This document shows positions 1 through 10,201 of a DNA stretch of 64,000 bases, one piece after another. The stretch is from Paulinella micropora (Eukaryota; Cercozoa; Imbricatea; Euglyphida; Paulinellidae), in contig WBZZ01003505.1 of NCBI GenBank assembly GCA_019918135.1, forward strand, positions 23,501-87,500, read 5' to 3'. Position 1 is the first letter of the stretch, and every line of letters starts with the position of its first letter. Position numbers and translations under genes: made by a program. The notes beneath the pieces are model-generated. The model made no database searches and was not told the DNA's origin. It saw nothing but the letters and a program-made list of their open reading frames with translations.

Positions 1-1062
1 GGTGTGTGTAATTCATATTGATTTGTAAATGTCTCTAAGTCATAATGAAATACTTCATCTTGATTATTATACTTAGCATCTTCAAAAGTAGTCAATAAAG
101 ACCTCACTTGATTTTCTTTCTTTCTGAGTTTAGCCCTCGCATATGAAACCCTTTTATTATTACAAGTGTGCTTATTATAATATTCGGTGAAACAATCTGG
201 ACACTTATTTTTGTTTCTTTTTATGAAACTTATATAATGTCCTTTGAGTAGATAACAAAGCACATCTGCAGTTATTAAAGGGTCTTCAAAATTTTTGAAT
301 GTATGTTTGCTTGTTGCATCGGTCAATTCAAAATATTTACCTTCAAAACAATATTTTTTTAAGATTTCATATCCTATTGAAAGTGGTATATATGAATTAT
401 GTTCAAGTTTGAATTCTTGCCTAATATCATTACATACTTTTTTATTGAGTTTTGATTTACCTTTCATTGGTAAATTTAGTATGTTTTAACAACATGAAAG
501 AAACAATTATTATCTTTGCTTCTTGGATTAATATGTATCCCTTCGGGTGTTTTATGTTTTTTATCACTTTCTGTATCATTACACCCGCCTCCGTCTTCTT
601 GGATAATTTGAATAGTTATATGTTGAATAATTCTTTCATATCCATTCGCACTGGCTTCAAGATTTTGTTCGTTGTATAAATATATATCACGAAACAACTC
701 ATCTATGTCTTTTAACTTAACTGAGTTAAAAGTTTTCCACTTGTAAAACTTACTATCATCGTCATCTGTTATATACCCAAACTTAACATGAAGACTTGCT
801 TCGTTTGTCAAACCTCTATTTTAGCATCCTTAACTGCTCTCATAATTGATATTTCAATCGCATCCATATCATAGAAGTTAATGTCAAGGTCTTTGAAGGG
901 GTATGTATATCCATTTATACCTCTGTTTTTTATTGGTCTTAGTTCAACAAGTTTTACCTCACGCTTCTTCGCTTCTTGTGTCTTAGTTTCCCTTAAGTTT
1001 GCACTTACCTTCGCTAGTTCTACATTTTCCTTCGTCGGTCTGGGTGGTAAAGGTGGTGGCAT
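1..1062 (-). pseudogene. Frameshifted OTU-like protease / protein-primed DNA polymerase B (Polinton-like virus type), 3' part outside the window
   Basis: Read on the minus strand, three frames join end to end. The first (1062 to 808) starts with a proline-rich MPPPLPPRP and the second (811 to 476) contains DNNCFFHVV, which resembles the D-x-N-C catalytic block of OTU cysteine proteases. The third (about 475 to 1) has a Cys/His cluster (CPDC then HTC) and then YDLETF at 27-44, which fits the ExoI motif of protein-primed family B DNA polymerases. Each change of frame is a -1 shift, near 810 and near 480. The second frame has no ATG of its own, so I read all three as one gene. The combination of an OTU-like region with this polymerase type is what I would expect in Polinton-like or related viral elements; that is recall, not a search. 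The shifts suggest an inactive integrated copy, although programmed slippage or sequencing error is possible. The polymerase core lies beyond the left edge. Confidence 0.6.
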
Positions 1063-1149
1063 ACTTTTTATATCAAAGCGGATATAAAAATTATAAAAAA
1101 TAAATGGAAAATTTTTATTTAATTATAATAATTAACAAAAATTAAAAGT

Positions 1150-1797
1150 TTAAATAGAAATTAAATTCATTTTTGCCATATGTCTTTTTGTGTTATTGTG
1201 TGTAATGATGGCGGATTGAGATACTCCTGTAAAATTACATAACTCACAATGATATTTTTTGCTTTCTCTTATTCTGTCAAGTTCTTCCTTTTTCTTAGCG
1301 ACCAAAATACTTTTGTTTTTATCATAATACTTTTTTTGATACTCTCTGACTTTCTTGCTTTCTTTTTCATAATATTTCTTTTGGTATTCTTTATGATAAA
1401 CTTTATTATATTCAATTCGTTTCTTTTCATTCTCATTTGTAAAAGTCCTTCCTTCAAATTCAGTTCGTGTTCTTTTTACATCAGAAGCACCAGCCCCAAA
1501 CGCATTGTTTAAATTTAATGTTGGTTTCAATTCATCAATGTATTTCTGTTCAATAGCCCTCTGTTTATCAATGTTGTAATTTTCAATTACTTCCTCATGA
1601 ATTAAAACACACTTAAAATTATTCATTCCTTTGTTGTTCATATGATTGTATAACTTTCTATTAAGTCCTTTCTTACATAGCAATTTATGATGACTAAACC
1701 TACCCGATAAATAATATTGTGTCGTGCTTCCTATATAAAATTCCTTGTCGTTTTCGTCCATAGCATTGAATATTTTGTAAATTTTCAAAGTTGTCAT
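1150..1797 (-). CDS. GIY-YIG endonuclease with C-terminal C2H2 finger
   Basis: This is an intact 215-residue reading frame. The N-terminus has the GIY-YIG pattern: an IYKIFN strand, then about ten residues later FYIGSTT, followed by a basic stretch with SHHKLL. A conserved glutamate region follows (EQKYIDELKPTLN), as in GIY-YIG nucleases of giant viruses and phages. The middle is a Lys/Glu-rich helix and the last 35 residues carry a C2H2 finger (CELC, then HNNTKRH). Such enzymes cut DNA and often act as mobile or virus-encoded nucleases. The gene is AT-rich and lies on the same strand as its viral neighbours, with AT-only gaps of about 90 and 45 bases. Being intact beside a broken polymerase, it may be a recently active selfish gene. 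The family assignment is good; the target is unknown. Confidence 0.78.
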   Translation of the reverse strand: MTTLKIYKIFNAMDENDKEFYIGSTTQYYLSGRFSHHKLLCKKGLNRKLYNHMNNKGMNNFKCVLIHEEVIENYNIDKQRAIEQKYIDELKPTLNLNNAFGAGASDVKRTRTEFEGRTFTNENEKKRIEYNKVYHKEYQKKYYEKESKKVREYQKKYYDKNKSILVAKKKEELDRIRESKKYHCELCNFTGVSQSAIITHNNTKRHMAKMNLISI

Positions 1798-1843
1798 TTC
1801 TCTGTATATATAATAAAAAATAATAAGTTTAAAATAAAATTAA

Positions 1844-2086
1844 TTATTTATTTTCATAATATCTTTCAATGTCATCGTTTCTATATGTTATACGAATTAC
1901 TTTACGACCACCTAACATAATATCTTCTTTCTCCGCAAAGAAGTCTCTATGTGATTGGCTTTTTTCGTGTGTGTATTTGCTATATATTCCTATCGTCTTT
2001 CCGCAGACACATGTATATTTATTTTTTCTTCTTTCTTTTAAGTATTCGTTTCTCTTCTGCTTTCTAATCTGGTGTTTATCGTCCAT
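1844..2086 (-). CDS. Small basic zinc-finger protein of the viral segment
   Basis: An 80-residue intact frame starts MDDKHQIRKQKRNEY. It is highly basic at the N-terminus and carries YTCVCGKTI followed by THEKSQSHRD, a C-x-C...H-x5-H arrangement that could bind one zinc ion. Small proteins of this kind, made of a basic helix and one finger, are common in Polinton-like and giant-virus elements, where their role is usually unknown. It is AT-rich and collinear with the GIY-YIG gene, so it probably belongs to the same integrated element. I do not assign a function. Confidence 0.55.
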   Translation of the reverse strand: MDDKHQIRKQKRNEYLKERRKNKYTCVCGKTIGIYSKYTHEKSQSHRDFFAEKEDIMLGGRKVIRITYRNDDIERYYENK

Positions 2087-2214
2087 CTATATAAAACGAA
2101 AATTTTTCTTTTATGATACATACATGTTTTCTTGTAGTGTGCTGTATAAGGCTATTTTGCTGTTTTTGTTTCTTTGTATTTATTGTATCGGAAATCCATA
2201 GGAGAGGGTGCCAC

Positions 2215-2266
2215 ACAGAAAAATGAAGTCGTGAATTTTGCAAAAATTCATGACGAGTTTTTCTGT
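2215..2266. repeat. Imperfect inverted repeat at the edge of the viral segment
   Basis: ACAGAAAAA on the left is matched by TTTTTCTGT on the right, and GTGAATTTT by AAAATTCAT, giving arms of about 25 bases around a two-base centre. It lies just outside the last viral ORF, where base composition changes from about 25 percent GC to mixed. It could be a transcription terminator or part of the element's terminal region; neither is proven. Confidence 0.4.
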
Positions 2267-2667
2267 ATCATCTACTAAGCTTTGACACCCAAGAAACAGA
2301 TTAATCAGATTATACAGTGTTAACTGTCTGGCGTCAAACTGTTGAGTACGGATTCGTTACATGTGCACTGTGGCCGAAAACACGGAGCCAAACGAGTTCA
2401 GCTACAGCTCAGCACCACACAAAAGAAACATGACATTCAAAAAAAGTGAACTTCTTTATATTATATTGCAACGAAGTAGGCAGCAGGTGTGTTGGGAGAG
2501 AAAGTGAGAGGGAGAGAGGGAGGGGGCTCACGGTAAGGTCAGAAAATATACCTGGGCATCGCGCCCAGCTGTAAAACCAACAACAGTCACAACTCTCAAT
2601 TTTGCTATCCGCCTGCTCCTGCCTGGCCTGCTTCCGACTCCGACTGCCTTGCTACTACACACGTCGC
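2267..2667. other. Intergenic stretch, no gene seen
   Basis: Mixed composition with a short GA-rich run around 2497-2524. I see no convincing exon, RNA gene or repeat unit beyond that. Confidence 0.5.
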
Positions 2668-2790
2668 TGGATGGCAGGTGGTAGTCCGTGCCGCTGGATT
2701 GATATGGGAGAGTTGATTGACTCTGGGGTTGGAGGGAAAGTCGACCCATGGACGAACGAGGATGGGCCTGACTTTCCTCTCGACACATCC
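2668..2790 (+). other. Exon-like segment, copy 1 of a duplicated coding piece
   Basis: The reading frame here (WMAGGS...RWIDMGEL..SG..GKVDPWTNED) is similar in DNA and protein to the segment at 4368-4446 (WMVGG...RIDIEQL..SE..GEKVPW). Shared features are TGGATGG(C/T)AGG at the start, a TTGATAT core and CCATGGAC near the end. Similarity that is clearer in one frame suggests a duplicated exon of a host gene. I do not recognise the protein and could not find a full gene model. Confidence 0.35.
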
Positions 2791-2824
2791 GGGCCGGGGC
2801 AAGGTAGACCTCAAGCAACCTGCC

Positions 2825-3905
2825 TGATTTGCTTTTGGAGGAGGGGGGTTGGAGGAAGGGAGGATGCAGGAAAACGATGGGCGGCCGCCCGGGAGGGAAG
2901 CGGAGGAAGGGTGGGGGGGGAACGGAGGAAATAAAGTGTGTGATGAGAGGAGGGGGGGGAGGGGTGTTGGAGAGGTACAAATGTGAGTGTAGGAACACTA
3001 GAGGTGTAGTTTTAGGTGTACGTGAAGGAGAGGTGGTGTAGGTTAGGAGAGGTGTAGTGTGTAGGTGTAGGAGTGGAAGTGGTACGGAAGCAAATAATAA
3101 TATGATCGACTGGAGAACAAGGGGAAGGGGGGGGGGGCCAAAATGTTGAAAGGGAAGCGGAGGAGGGTGTGTGTATGTGTGTGGGGGGGGGGGGGGAGTA
3201 GGAAAGGAAATAATGTGTGATGAGAGAAAGGAAGGGGAGGGGGAGGGGAAGAAATAAAAAATGCGCTGCACTGGGAAGGGAGGGGGGGGGGGCAGTGGAT
3301 GGGAAATGGAAGATGGAGCTCGCGTTGAAAAAGTAAGTTTTTCTTGATACTAATATAATAGCACTATGTTGGCACAAAAAAGGAGATCACAAAAGAAAGT
3401 TGTAGGTGTATGTGTAGGAAAGCTGTAGTTGTCAGTGGAGAGGTATAGATGTACGTGTAGGAATGATGCAGGAGAGGTGTAGTTGCAGGCGTATGTGAAG
3501 GAGAGGTGGAGGTGGTGTAGGAGAGGTGTAGGAGTGGAAGGGGTCCGGAAACAAATATGATCGACTGGAGAACAAGGAGAGGGGGGGGGGGGGGGGGATG
3601 GTATTTGAGGAGGGGAGGATGGAGGGAAGGATGCGATGGGCACCCGCCAGATGCAAAAATGTTGAAGAGAAACGGGAGGGGGGGGGTGGGTGGATTGTGG
3701 GAAGGGAGAAAAGGAAATAAAATATATGACGAGAGAACGGAAGAGGAGGGGGTTGGGGGGGGGGAGGGGGAATAAAAATGCGCTGCACTGGGAATAGAGG
3801 AGGGAGGACAACGGAAGGAAAAGAGAAGATAGGAGCTCGCGTAGGAAAAGAAAGTTTGTCTTGATACTAATATAGCAGTACTGCTGTGTTGGACGGCACA
3901 GGGCG
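2825..3905. repeat. Purine-rich tandem duplication, unit about 460-520 bp
   Basis: Two long copies are seen: one ends at about 3373 and the next at about 3900. Landmarks shared in order are AGGAGTGGAAG, TATGATCGACTGGAGAACAAGG, a long G run, AATGCGCTGCACTGGGAA, GGAGCTCGCGT and CTTGATACTAATATA. A partial third copy precedes them around 2825-2940. The plus strand is almost pure G/A/T with runs of ten or more G. Long proline-rich reading frames on the opposite strand are a by-product of these runs and are not genes. Confidence 0.8.
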
Positions 3906-4367
3906 GCACAAGCGCCACATATACCATCACGCTGCATGTCTGTCTATATAGCTTTTCCAAGAGGAAGCGTTGATCTTTCGTTTCCGCAGGTGTTCATGCT
4001 GGACCAGGACGGCCCCTCTTCATCAGGTAGGAGAGAGAAAAGGCCGCAAGCTTTATTTTACGGTGCATTTCAGAAACGCACGATACCTGTGGGCACAGGG
4101 TAAAGGCAACAACACCAACAACAACAAGAATAGCAACAAAAGAGAAAATTTTGGGGGGAACAGGGATAGGAAACGACCATGGAACTTTTTTCCGCTGTAT
4201 AATGATGGCTGCTCCTGCGCGGGGTGACGAGTTTAGCCACACACGCTGCGGTCTGGAAACGCATGGGCGCAAAACGCCTGAGTCAGGCGTTGTTCCACTT
4301 CGTGCGATGAGAAAAGGAAGAAGTAAAGTTTAGGGGCAAGCTTGATATGCTATTCAATCGCGTCTTT
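3906..4367. other. Non-repetitive stretch with possible exon remnants
   Basis: A 36-base segment at about 3990-4025 is framed by a good acceptor (TTTCCGCAG) and donor (CAG|GTAGGA) and would encode VFMLDQDGPSSS. No start, stop or further exons could be linked to it with confidence. It may belong with the exon-like pieces at 2668 and 4368. Confidence 0.25.
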
Positions 4368-4446
4368 GGATGGTAGGCGGTGGTCGGCGGCGCATTGATA
4401 TCGAGCAGTTGCCCAACTCAGAGGCTGAAGGGGAAAAAGTGCCATG
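4368..4446 (+). other. Exon-like segment, copy 2 of a duplicated coding piece
   Basis: This is the partner of 2668-2790 (see there). Here the frame ends at CCATGGAC|GTAAGAAG, a near-perfect splice donor, which strengthens the exon reading. A second possible donor (AACG|GTGAGT) follows at about 4511. The gene is not identified. Confidence 0.35.
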
Positions 4447-4595
4447 GACGTAAGAAGATGAATACGGTCGCTCTATGGCAGCAGCTCCCATACCCTCGGA
4501 CATGGACAACGGTGAGTTGCTGTCATTCCACCTTTGTATTTCATGCCTCTGAACATACCTTGCTCTGTACAGGACGCACACGCCTTGAGAAGGTT

Positions 4596-4846
4596 GTTGT
4601 GTCCCGTGGGCCAGGGGTGCTCAATCCCCCAGTTACCACGGCAATCAATCACAACTGGCCTACTGCTCAACAGTAACTTTGTAATGTAGGTTATTGTGTC
4701 CCGTGGGCCAGGGGTGCTCAATCCCCCAGTTACCACGGCAAGCAATCACAACAGACCTACTGCTTTGTACTTTGGCTTTGTCACTTGTTGTGTCCCGTGG
4801 GCCAGGGGTGCTCAATCCCCCAGTTACCACGGCAAGCAATCACAAC
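4596..4846. repeat. Three near-identical 60-bp hairpin-forming repeats
   Basis: Copies lie at 4596-4655, 4693-4752 and 4787-4846, about 95 bases apart. Each has nested complementary arms: (G/A)TTGTG with CACAAC at the ends, CCGTGG with CCACGG inside, and GGGG with CCCC around a short loop. The 60-bp core is almost invariant while the spacers are only partly alike, so the folded unit looks like what is conserved or amplified. No open frame is associated. Confidence 0.75.
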
Positions 4847-5369
4847 TTGCCACGTCACCGAGCTGACAAAAGCACCACACTCTTTAGGAGGCTCACCCTC
4901 CCTGCGCCCTGCATCCTTCGGTGTCTTGCTCTCTGTCCTGTCCCCCACCTTGCCGTTGCACTGCACACCAGCAAAGCAGAGCGTGGGTAGTGTCTACAGT
5001 GATCAGCTGTAGCCACACAATTGAAAATGCGCACTTTCCTGTAATGGGGTCACTTAAGGTGGACCCTCACCCCTTTAACGAAGGTTCTCCTCTGCGATCC
5101 GTTGCACAGGTCACGCTCCAAGGCTCGATAACCCGTTGGGAGAAAACCCTCGCAACTTCTGCAAACGGTGACCGGAACTCGGGCCGTCCCCCTCCTACCG
5201 GCCAACTGCTTCCCACGTAAAAGAATTTAACAATACTGAACAATTCCCGCCAGTCCAACTGACGACGTCACACAAAAGATGTACCTCCAGAAAATGACCC
5301 ACGAAACGGCCTGATATGGGCAATGATGGTAATGGTAAAAAGCTAGTGCCACCAGTACCAGAAAAGGTA
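4847..5369. other. Stretch without a recognisable gene
   Basis: Mixed-composition DNA between the hairpin repeats and the LTR element. No exon, RNA gene or repeat family was recognised; part may be the flank of the LTR element or an extension of its 3' LTR. Confidence 0.4.
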
Positions 5370-5580
5370 CTCTAAATGACTGTATTAATAACTAATGATA
5401 CTACTAACCGTAACGAATAATGCTAACGTATAAAATAGCAATATGGACATAGCTGAGGAGGAAGGGTCTAATTAATTGTCCAATGAAAGTAGGGACTCCG
5501 TAATCTCCAGACCAAGGGTTAACTTGTGACCGACAGACCGGAACGATCAGTATTGCCATTATATACCGGGTAGGCCGGCA
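5370..5580 (-). repeat. 3' LTR of element 1 (distal end uncertain)
   Basis: The LTR begins at 5580 (read TGCCGGCC) directly after a polypurine tract. Its first roughly 100 bases, including the TATATAAT box at 5558-5565, match the 5' LTR at about 90 percent or better. Farther in, the two diverge, probably through an insertion, and the end near 5370 is estimated from weak similarity. The motif that reads CTACTTTAGG in the 5' LTR is CTACTTTCAT here (5483-5492). Confidence 0.75.
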
Positions 5581-5597
5581 TAATCCCTTCTCCCCCC
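5581..5597 (-). other. Polypurine tract of element 1
   Basis: The minus strand reads GGGGGGAGAAGGGATTA and then the LTR start TGCC. Position, composition and the same arrangement in elements 3 and 4 identify it as the plus-strand priming site. It also fixes the LTR boundary. Confidence 0.8.
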
Positions 5598-6080
5598 GAG
5601 CGCGCTCGCCAGAATGCGCGCGAGGAGTCGAACTTACGCCCCCGCCGACCAACCTCGGGATAAAATGCAAATACGAACCTGAGTGACGGTCGACGCCGTA
5701 CCCGTATTGCCAAAGGCCAACACTTACTTTATGTAAAATTTTGGTTAATTCCCCGTTACGTCATTCGTCGCCTGTTAAATCGGTCTCCGCCACCGCACGC
5801 CTGAAAATGCACCCCCCCTCCGTTGAGACAACAACTTGCCCTTTATCCTCCATTCCTTGTAACCGGCCCCTAGTCACTCAATGTCCCCCCGACCCGGTAG
5901 TAGTGTCGGTCTATACTATCCTGGGCGAGTCTTCCCTTCCCACTTCCGCGACTCCGTTGAATCCGCCGATCCGATGCTTCCCCAGCCGTGCCCGCGTTCG
6001 ATCGATATCCATATGTTGTTGCCGTTCCTCGTGCTCTGACGCAGCCGTCGTCTGGGTCCCGCCGCATCCAACATGTTGTA

Positions 6081-6195
6081 GCAGCCCCCGTCTCGGTCAC
6101 GCCGAATCCCGCTTGTTGAAGCCGCCCCCGTCTCGGTCACGCCGAATCCCACTTGTTGAAGCCGCCCCCGTCTCGGTCACGCCGAATCCCCTTTG
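6081..6195. repeat. 40-bp tandem repeat, about three copies
   Basis: Units start at 6081, 6121 and 6161. They are almost identical over GCCCCCGTCTCGGTCACG followed by CCGAATCCC. The repeat lies in the 3' untranslated region of element 1. Confidence 0.85.
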
Positions 6196-6412
6196 TAACT
6201 CTAACTGATACTTCTGGCTTTTAATAACCTCATAATGCCCTCTCGGTGCGCTGTAGTCCCGGTCGCCCAGCCCAGAGGTAACGTAGGCAAGGAAAGGCTC
6301 CCCCGGACCTTTGCTACCCCCACCAAGGCCCCTCCGGCACTGAAACGCCATGCTTGAAACGAATCTGAGTGCTAATAACACGAATGATATACACACCCAC
6401 TCATCTACTATG

Positions 6413-6766
6413 CTCATCATTCCATCCCTTCTCCCCCCAAAAAAGGTCCATGTCCCCTTTTGATCCCCTTCGCAGCCCCCTCTGAAAGACAGTGTTTGCA
6501 CTCTGGTGCCCCCCCCTCACCCGAGTGTCAGAGTTGCCGCTTGTCCGTTGTCCCTTTTCTCTTTCTTCTCGTCATCTTTCTTCTTCATCTTTCTCATCAC
6601 TCCATCCCTTCTCCCCCCAGAAAGGTCCATGTCCCCTTTTGATCCCCTCAGCCCCCTCTGAATGATGTTTGCACCCTGGTGCCCCCCTTCACCCGAGTGT
6701 CAGAGTTGCCGCTTGCCCGTTGTCCCTTTTCTCTTTCTTCTCGTCATCTTTCTTTTTCATCTCTCT
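6413..6766. repeat. Tandem duplication of about 175 bp
   Basis: Copies at about 6413-6592 and 6593-6766 share CATTCC/CACTCC-ATCCCTTCTCC, GGTCCATGTCCCCTTTTG and CACCCGAGTGTCAGAGTTGC in the same order. It is also in the 3' untranslated region of element 1. Confidence 0.8.
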
Positions 6767-7644
6767 TCTCTGCCCCGCGCCCCCTCCCCTCTCACTATCC
6801 TATCCTCTGACTATATCATCCACCCCCCCCCAGCCCCCCCCCCCCCCCCCGGCTATCCTATCCATCCTATTGACTATCCCTATTTGCTATCCCCTTTCTT
6901 CCTCCCCTCGCTATTCTACCCCTCTCTATCTAAACTGGATTAGTCAAGGTGCATTATTCCCCCGTTCAACCCGTATGTCCCCTTCACCCGTTGTTATCAG
7001 AAGAATATATAAAGTTCCATATCATCGCTCGTCACAGAGCGGAAAAAACAATAAAATAAAATCTTGTGTCAGGCCGCTCCCCAGTTTGCCCCATGAGCCT
7101 ATCAGGCATACGACATGTTTGTCATTCATTTCCCGATATGTCCGCTATGCCCGATATGTCAGTCTGATATATTTCCCCCATCACACCGTAAAGTCACATG
7201 ATATTACATATTCCTATACCCGTGAGCCTGAATGATATAAGAATCTTCCCGTATTTGTATATATATATATATAACCCGCGTCGTCACAATGTGTACCTCG
7301 TTGGTATAAAATGCATGTCGCATGCCCGTCACCGTACCTGTGAATGTAAAAGTATACCGCTCCCCCTCCCTCATCTTCATTCCTCTTCGAATGAGTATGT
7401 CAGTCATGTTCTCATCACCCCCTTATAAAGCCCCTCAGTTCATTTATACCGTTATCACCCTCTCATATACCCGCAAGTCATATAAGTCACTATTACCCAT
7501 CATATACTCGCAATGCGGTAGTACCGTCATCACCCCGTTATGTGCCCGCGGTTCGTATTCTTCTCATCTCGTCATGTCTCATCTTCCTTCTCATTTTTCA
7601 TCTCTCTCCATTCCTATTCTATCCTCTTACTCGTCACCCATTCA

Positions 7645-8466
7645 TCACCCCCTTCCTCGTTGTGCCCGTTCTCTTGCCCGAGTCATCCGACCACCCGTCG
7701 TAGGCCGCTTCTTGCCTCTTGATCCAACCGCTGCCGGTGGAGCGCCGATAATATCGAAAGGCAATCCCTCCGCATCTATCTCATCCCAAATCTGTGCCGG
7801 TATCCGCCTCTCTTCCGTGAGGTCGAACGGTACATTCAGCACCAACCGCGGTCTCGTCTGAATGGTGTATGGGACATGATCCTCGTCGTCCAGCCTGATG
7901 GTGGCATTCCACGTTTCTCGCTTCTTCCCCGCCTTTTCCAGAAAAACCGGATCGAACCGCCGCATCTTTTCCTCCGCTACCTCGTCACTACTCCAAAACT
8001 GCATCACCGGCGTTACGCCCTTCCCCGCCTTATGTCGTGACGTCCCCCCCTGACTTAGAACCCTCATAACATAAAAGTCGTCCAGTGTGTCATCGCTCAC
8101 CTCTTTCGCCGCCGGCATCATCAAGTAGAACTTGCCCGTCTTCCATTTGATCCTATCGATCTCCGCCGCATTTTCCACCCACAGGCCTCGCTTGTTTTTG
8201 ATCCCCAAGTGCCCTTCCGGTGCCTCTGGCCTCGATGGCCCCCCTGTACCTTGCTTGTCTTGACCCCCTTGTGCTCCCACGCCTTTCCCCTCTGCTCCCC
8301 CCTCCCTGCCTTGTATTCCTCCCTCTTCCCGTTTCTTGTCCTCCTCTCTCCGCTTTTCCTCATCCCTCTTCTGTCTCTGTGAAACCCTCTCATGTGAACT
8401 CGTCTCCAATTCCTCTATTGCGTCTTGCAATCTTTTCTTCTCCTCCGCATCCTGTTCGAAAGTCAC
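7645..8466 (-). pseudogene. Element 1 pol C-terminal tail domain (conserved in the family)
   Basis: This 273-residue frame follows integrase. The first 90 residues are a charged coiled-coil-like segment rich in Glu, Lys and Arg. A compact domain follows with KTGKFYLM, DDTLDDFYVM, TPVMQFW, DPVFLEK and RPRLVLNVPFDLT. The same domain is present in elements 2, 3 and 4 (26392-27145, 37699-38013, 41012-41857), so it is a real conserved product and not chance. I do not recognise a named fold and see no chromodomain signature. It could help choose integration sites or package the element. It is separated from the integrase part by a change of frame near 8470-8680. Confidence 0.6.
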
Positions 8467-8676
8467 CTCCTCCCTCTGCCTCGCAATCTTCTACGCCCTC
8501 TGTGTCCGTGTTAACAACGGTCGTGGGTTTCCAAAGTGATCCGCCGTCCGCTCCAAGGCATCCTGCTCCGTTTCGTAATCCAACAAATAAGGCGAGAACT
8601 TGACCAATCGCCGAACGTGGACTATCTGTTCCTTTTTCGTCCGCTGGTGTCTGATCTTATAATTGTAGGCCGCGGT

Positions 8677-10175
8677 TTATTTCATAATCTGATACGGACC
8701 CTGCCATTTCTCATAGAGCTTCGTTGAGACCCCCACTGGAACGTTTGGGCAGTATAGCAGCACTGTATCCCCCTCCCGGAATTCCACGTGTTTATATTTC
8801 TGTTGGCCCTTCTCGTCCTCCGTCCGCATTGCCGCCTCCCGATGCTTAGTCACAATTTCTTCCGCTTCCGCTAGGGCCCGTAATCTCACTGCCATCAGCT
8901 CCAACGGCTGATACAATGCCTTGTGTTGCATCACGTCCTGTGGAGTGGTTAAGAGCTTGCCAAACACCATCTGATGTCGGCACAGTCTAGCCCTACCCCA
9001 AAGACGAAGAACCCAGATTGTTCACCGCAAAGTAAACGCTTGCAATGCCTCTGGCCATTTGGTTTGCCCGTTCTGACAATAGATCTTCAAGGACGCCTTC
9101 AGCGTATGATGCATCCTCTCTATCTTCCCGTTAGCCATAGGGTTGTATGCCGTGACATAATCCACCGAAACCCGTAGTATGCACTGAGCTCGTTCGACAC
9201 CCAATTGATAAAGGAGCTTACTCTGTCCGATATGATCTTCCTGGGTACCCGGATCCGGCTGAATACGTTATCAATCCGTGCTTTGGCCGTCGTCTCCTTG
9301 GTGTCGTCAGCCGTGGGAACCGCAATCACGTAGATAGAGGCCCGATCAATAATCGTGAGGATATACTTGTATCGGCCCTCCCCCGCTTCCGGTAAAGGTC
9401 CGATGTAATCGATGTGAAAGGTGTCAAATATATCCCGTGTTATGTCAGACTGCCCCAGTAGCCCCTTGTTCGCGTCGTAGACCGTCTTCGCCCTCTGGCA
9501 TGGCCCACATCCCGAAATGAAACTCCTGATGTCCTTATCCATCGTGTCCCAATAGAACCGTCGAGTCATAGACCACCTCATCCTATCCAGCCCCGGGTGA
9601 CTCTGTAAAGGGCAGTTGTGTGCCCCTATCAGAATCGCGTACCGTAACGCTGCCGGCGCCCATACCACCCACCGTTCCGGATCGTCCTGGTTCTTGGCCC
9701 CGCTCCCGAAATACCAGATTAGCCCGTCCGAGTAAGTGTACTTCTCCTTCCGCCACTTTATGTCCCCGTCCGCCGAAATCCCCGTCGGGTTCTCCTGGTG
9801 CGCAATAAACCTCTTCCACTCCTTACTGTCTCGCGTGAGCTTGCGGAACATGTCCACGGACGCAAACTTGATCTCCGTCTTGTTTTCCAACTCCAAGGAT
9901 ACCCGGCTTGGGTGTGTGTCCCTCAACATGAGTTCCGGCTTCGCCTCCGTCTGACCCGCCGCCGCTTCCGCCTTCGTCGGAATCACAATGTTCCCCACCA
10001 TGGGCATGGTTCGCCACGGAAAAGGTTTCAAATCCCCCACCTCATCCTCCGTCAGCTCCCCCTGTACCACCTCCTTCCACATTTCTTCCTCATATCCCTT
10101 TCGCGCATCCCTCCAACCCGTGTTCTTCACAACAATCCACCGACTGTGCGTGGGCAGCTTCGTAAAACCGCACAT
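8677..10175 (-). pseudogene. Element 1 integrase, broken by frameshifts
   Basis: In the order read, the frame starting at 10175 carries a linker with TMPMVGNIVIPTK and TYSDGLIWYF. It then has an H-x6-H...C-x2-C zinc module (AHNCPLQSH and CGPCQRAK), the first catalytic Asp in FHIDYIGPLP and the second in KIISDRVSSF. The third catalytic residue, in YNPMANGKIERMH, lies in another frame (9204-9022), so a shift lies near 9120-9200. The C-terminal part (8970-8677) has GDTVLLYCP and YEKWQGPYQI, typical of Ty3/Gypsy integrase ends. The Asp-Asp-Glu triad is therefore complete but split. The second motif reads SDRV where SDRG or SDNG would be usual. Confidence 0.85.
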
Positions 10176-10201
10176 CCTCCCTCTGCGCCTCCTTCCTATT
10201 C

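Larger units (their letters stand above)
5598..7644 (-). other. Long 3' untranslated region of element 1
   Basis: About 2 kb between the tail-domain stop and the polypurine tract, with no convincing coding frame. It carries internal tandem repeats (separate entries) and a short TA run near 7258-7273. The stretch next to the polypurine tract is similar to the equivalent part of element 4 (about 43,200-43,312), which confirms that it is element sequence. Confidence 0.65.

Noticed and set aside
2528..3960. Proline-rich proteins on the minus strand
   Set aside because: They come from G-rich tandem duplications and have no conserved domain, start or splice structure.
8677..10175. Endogenous animal retrovirus
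   Set aside because: There is no envelope-like frame after integrase, and gene order and LTRs fit a Ty3/Gypsy-type retrotransposon.
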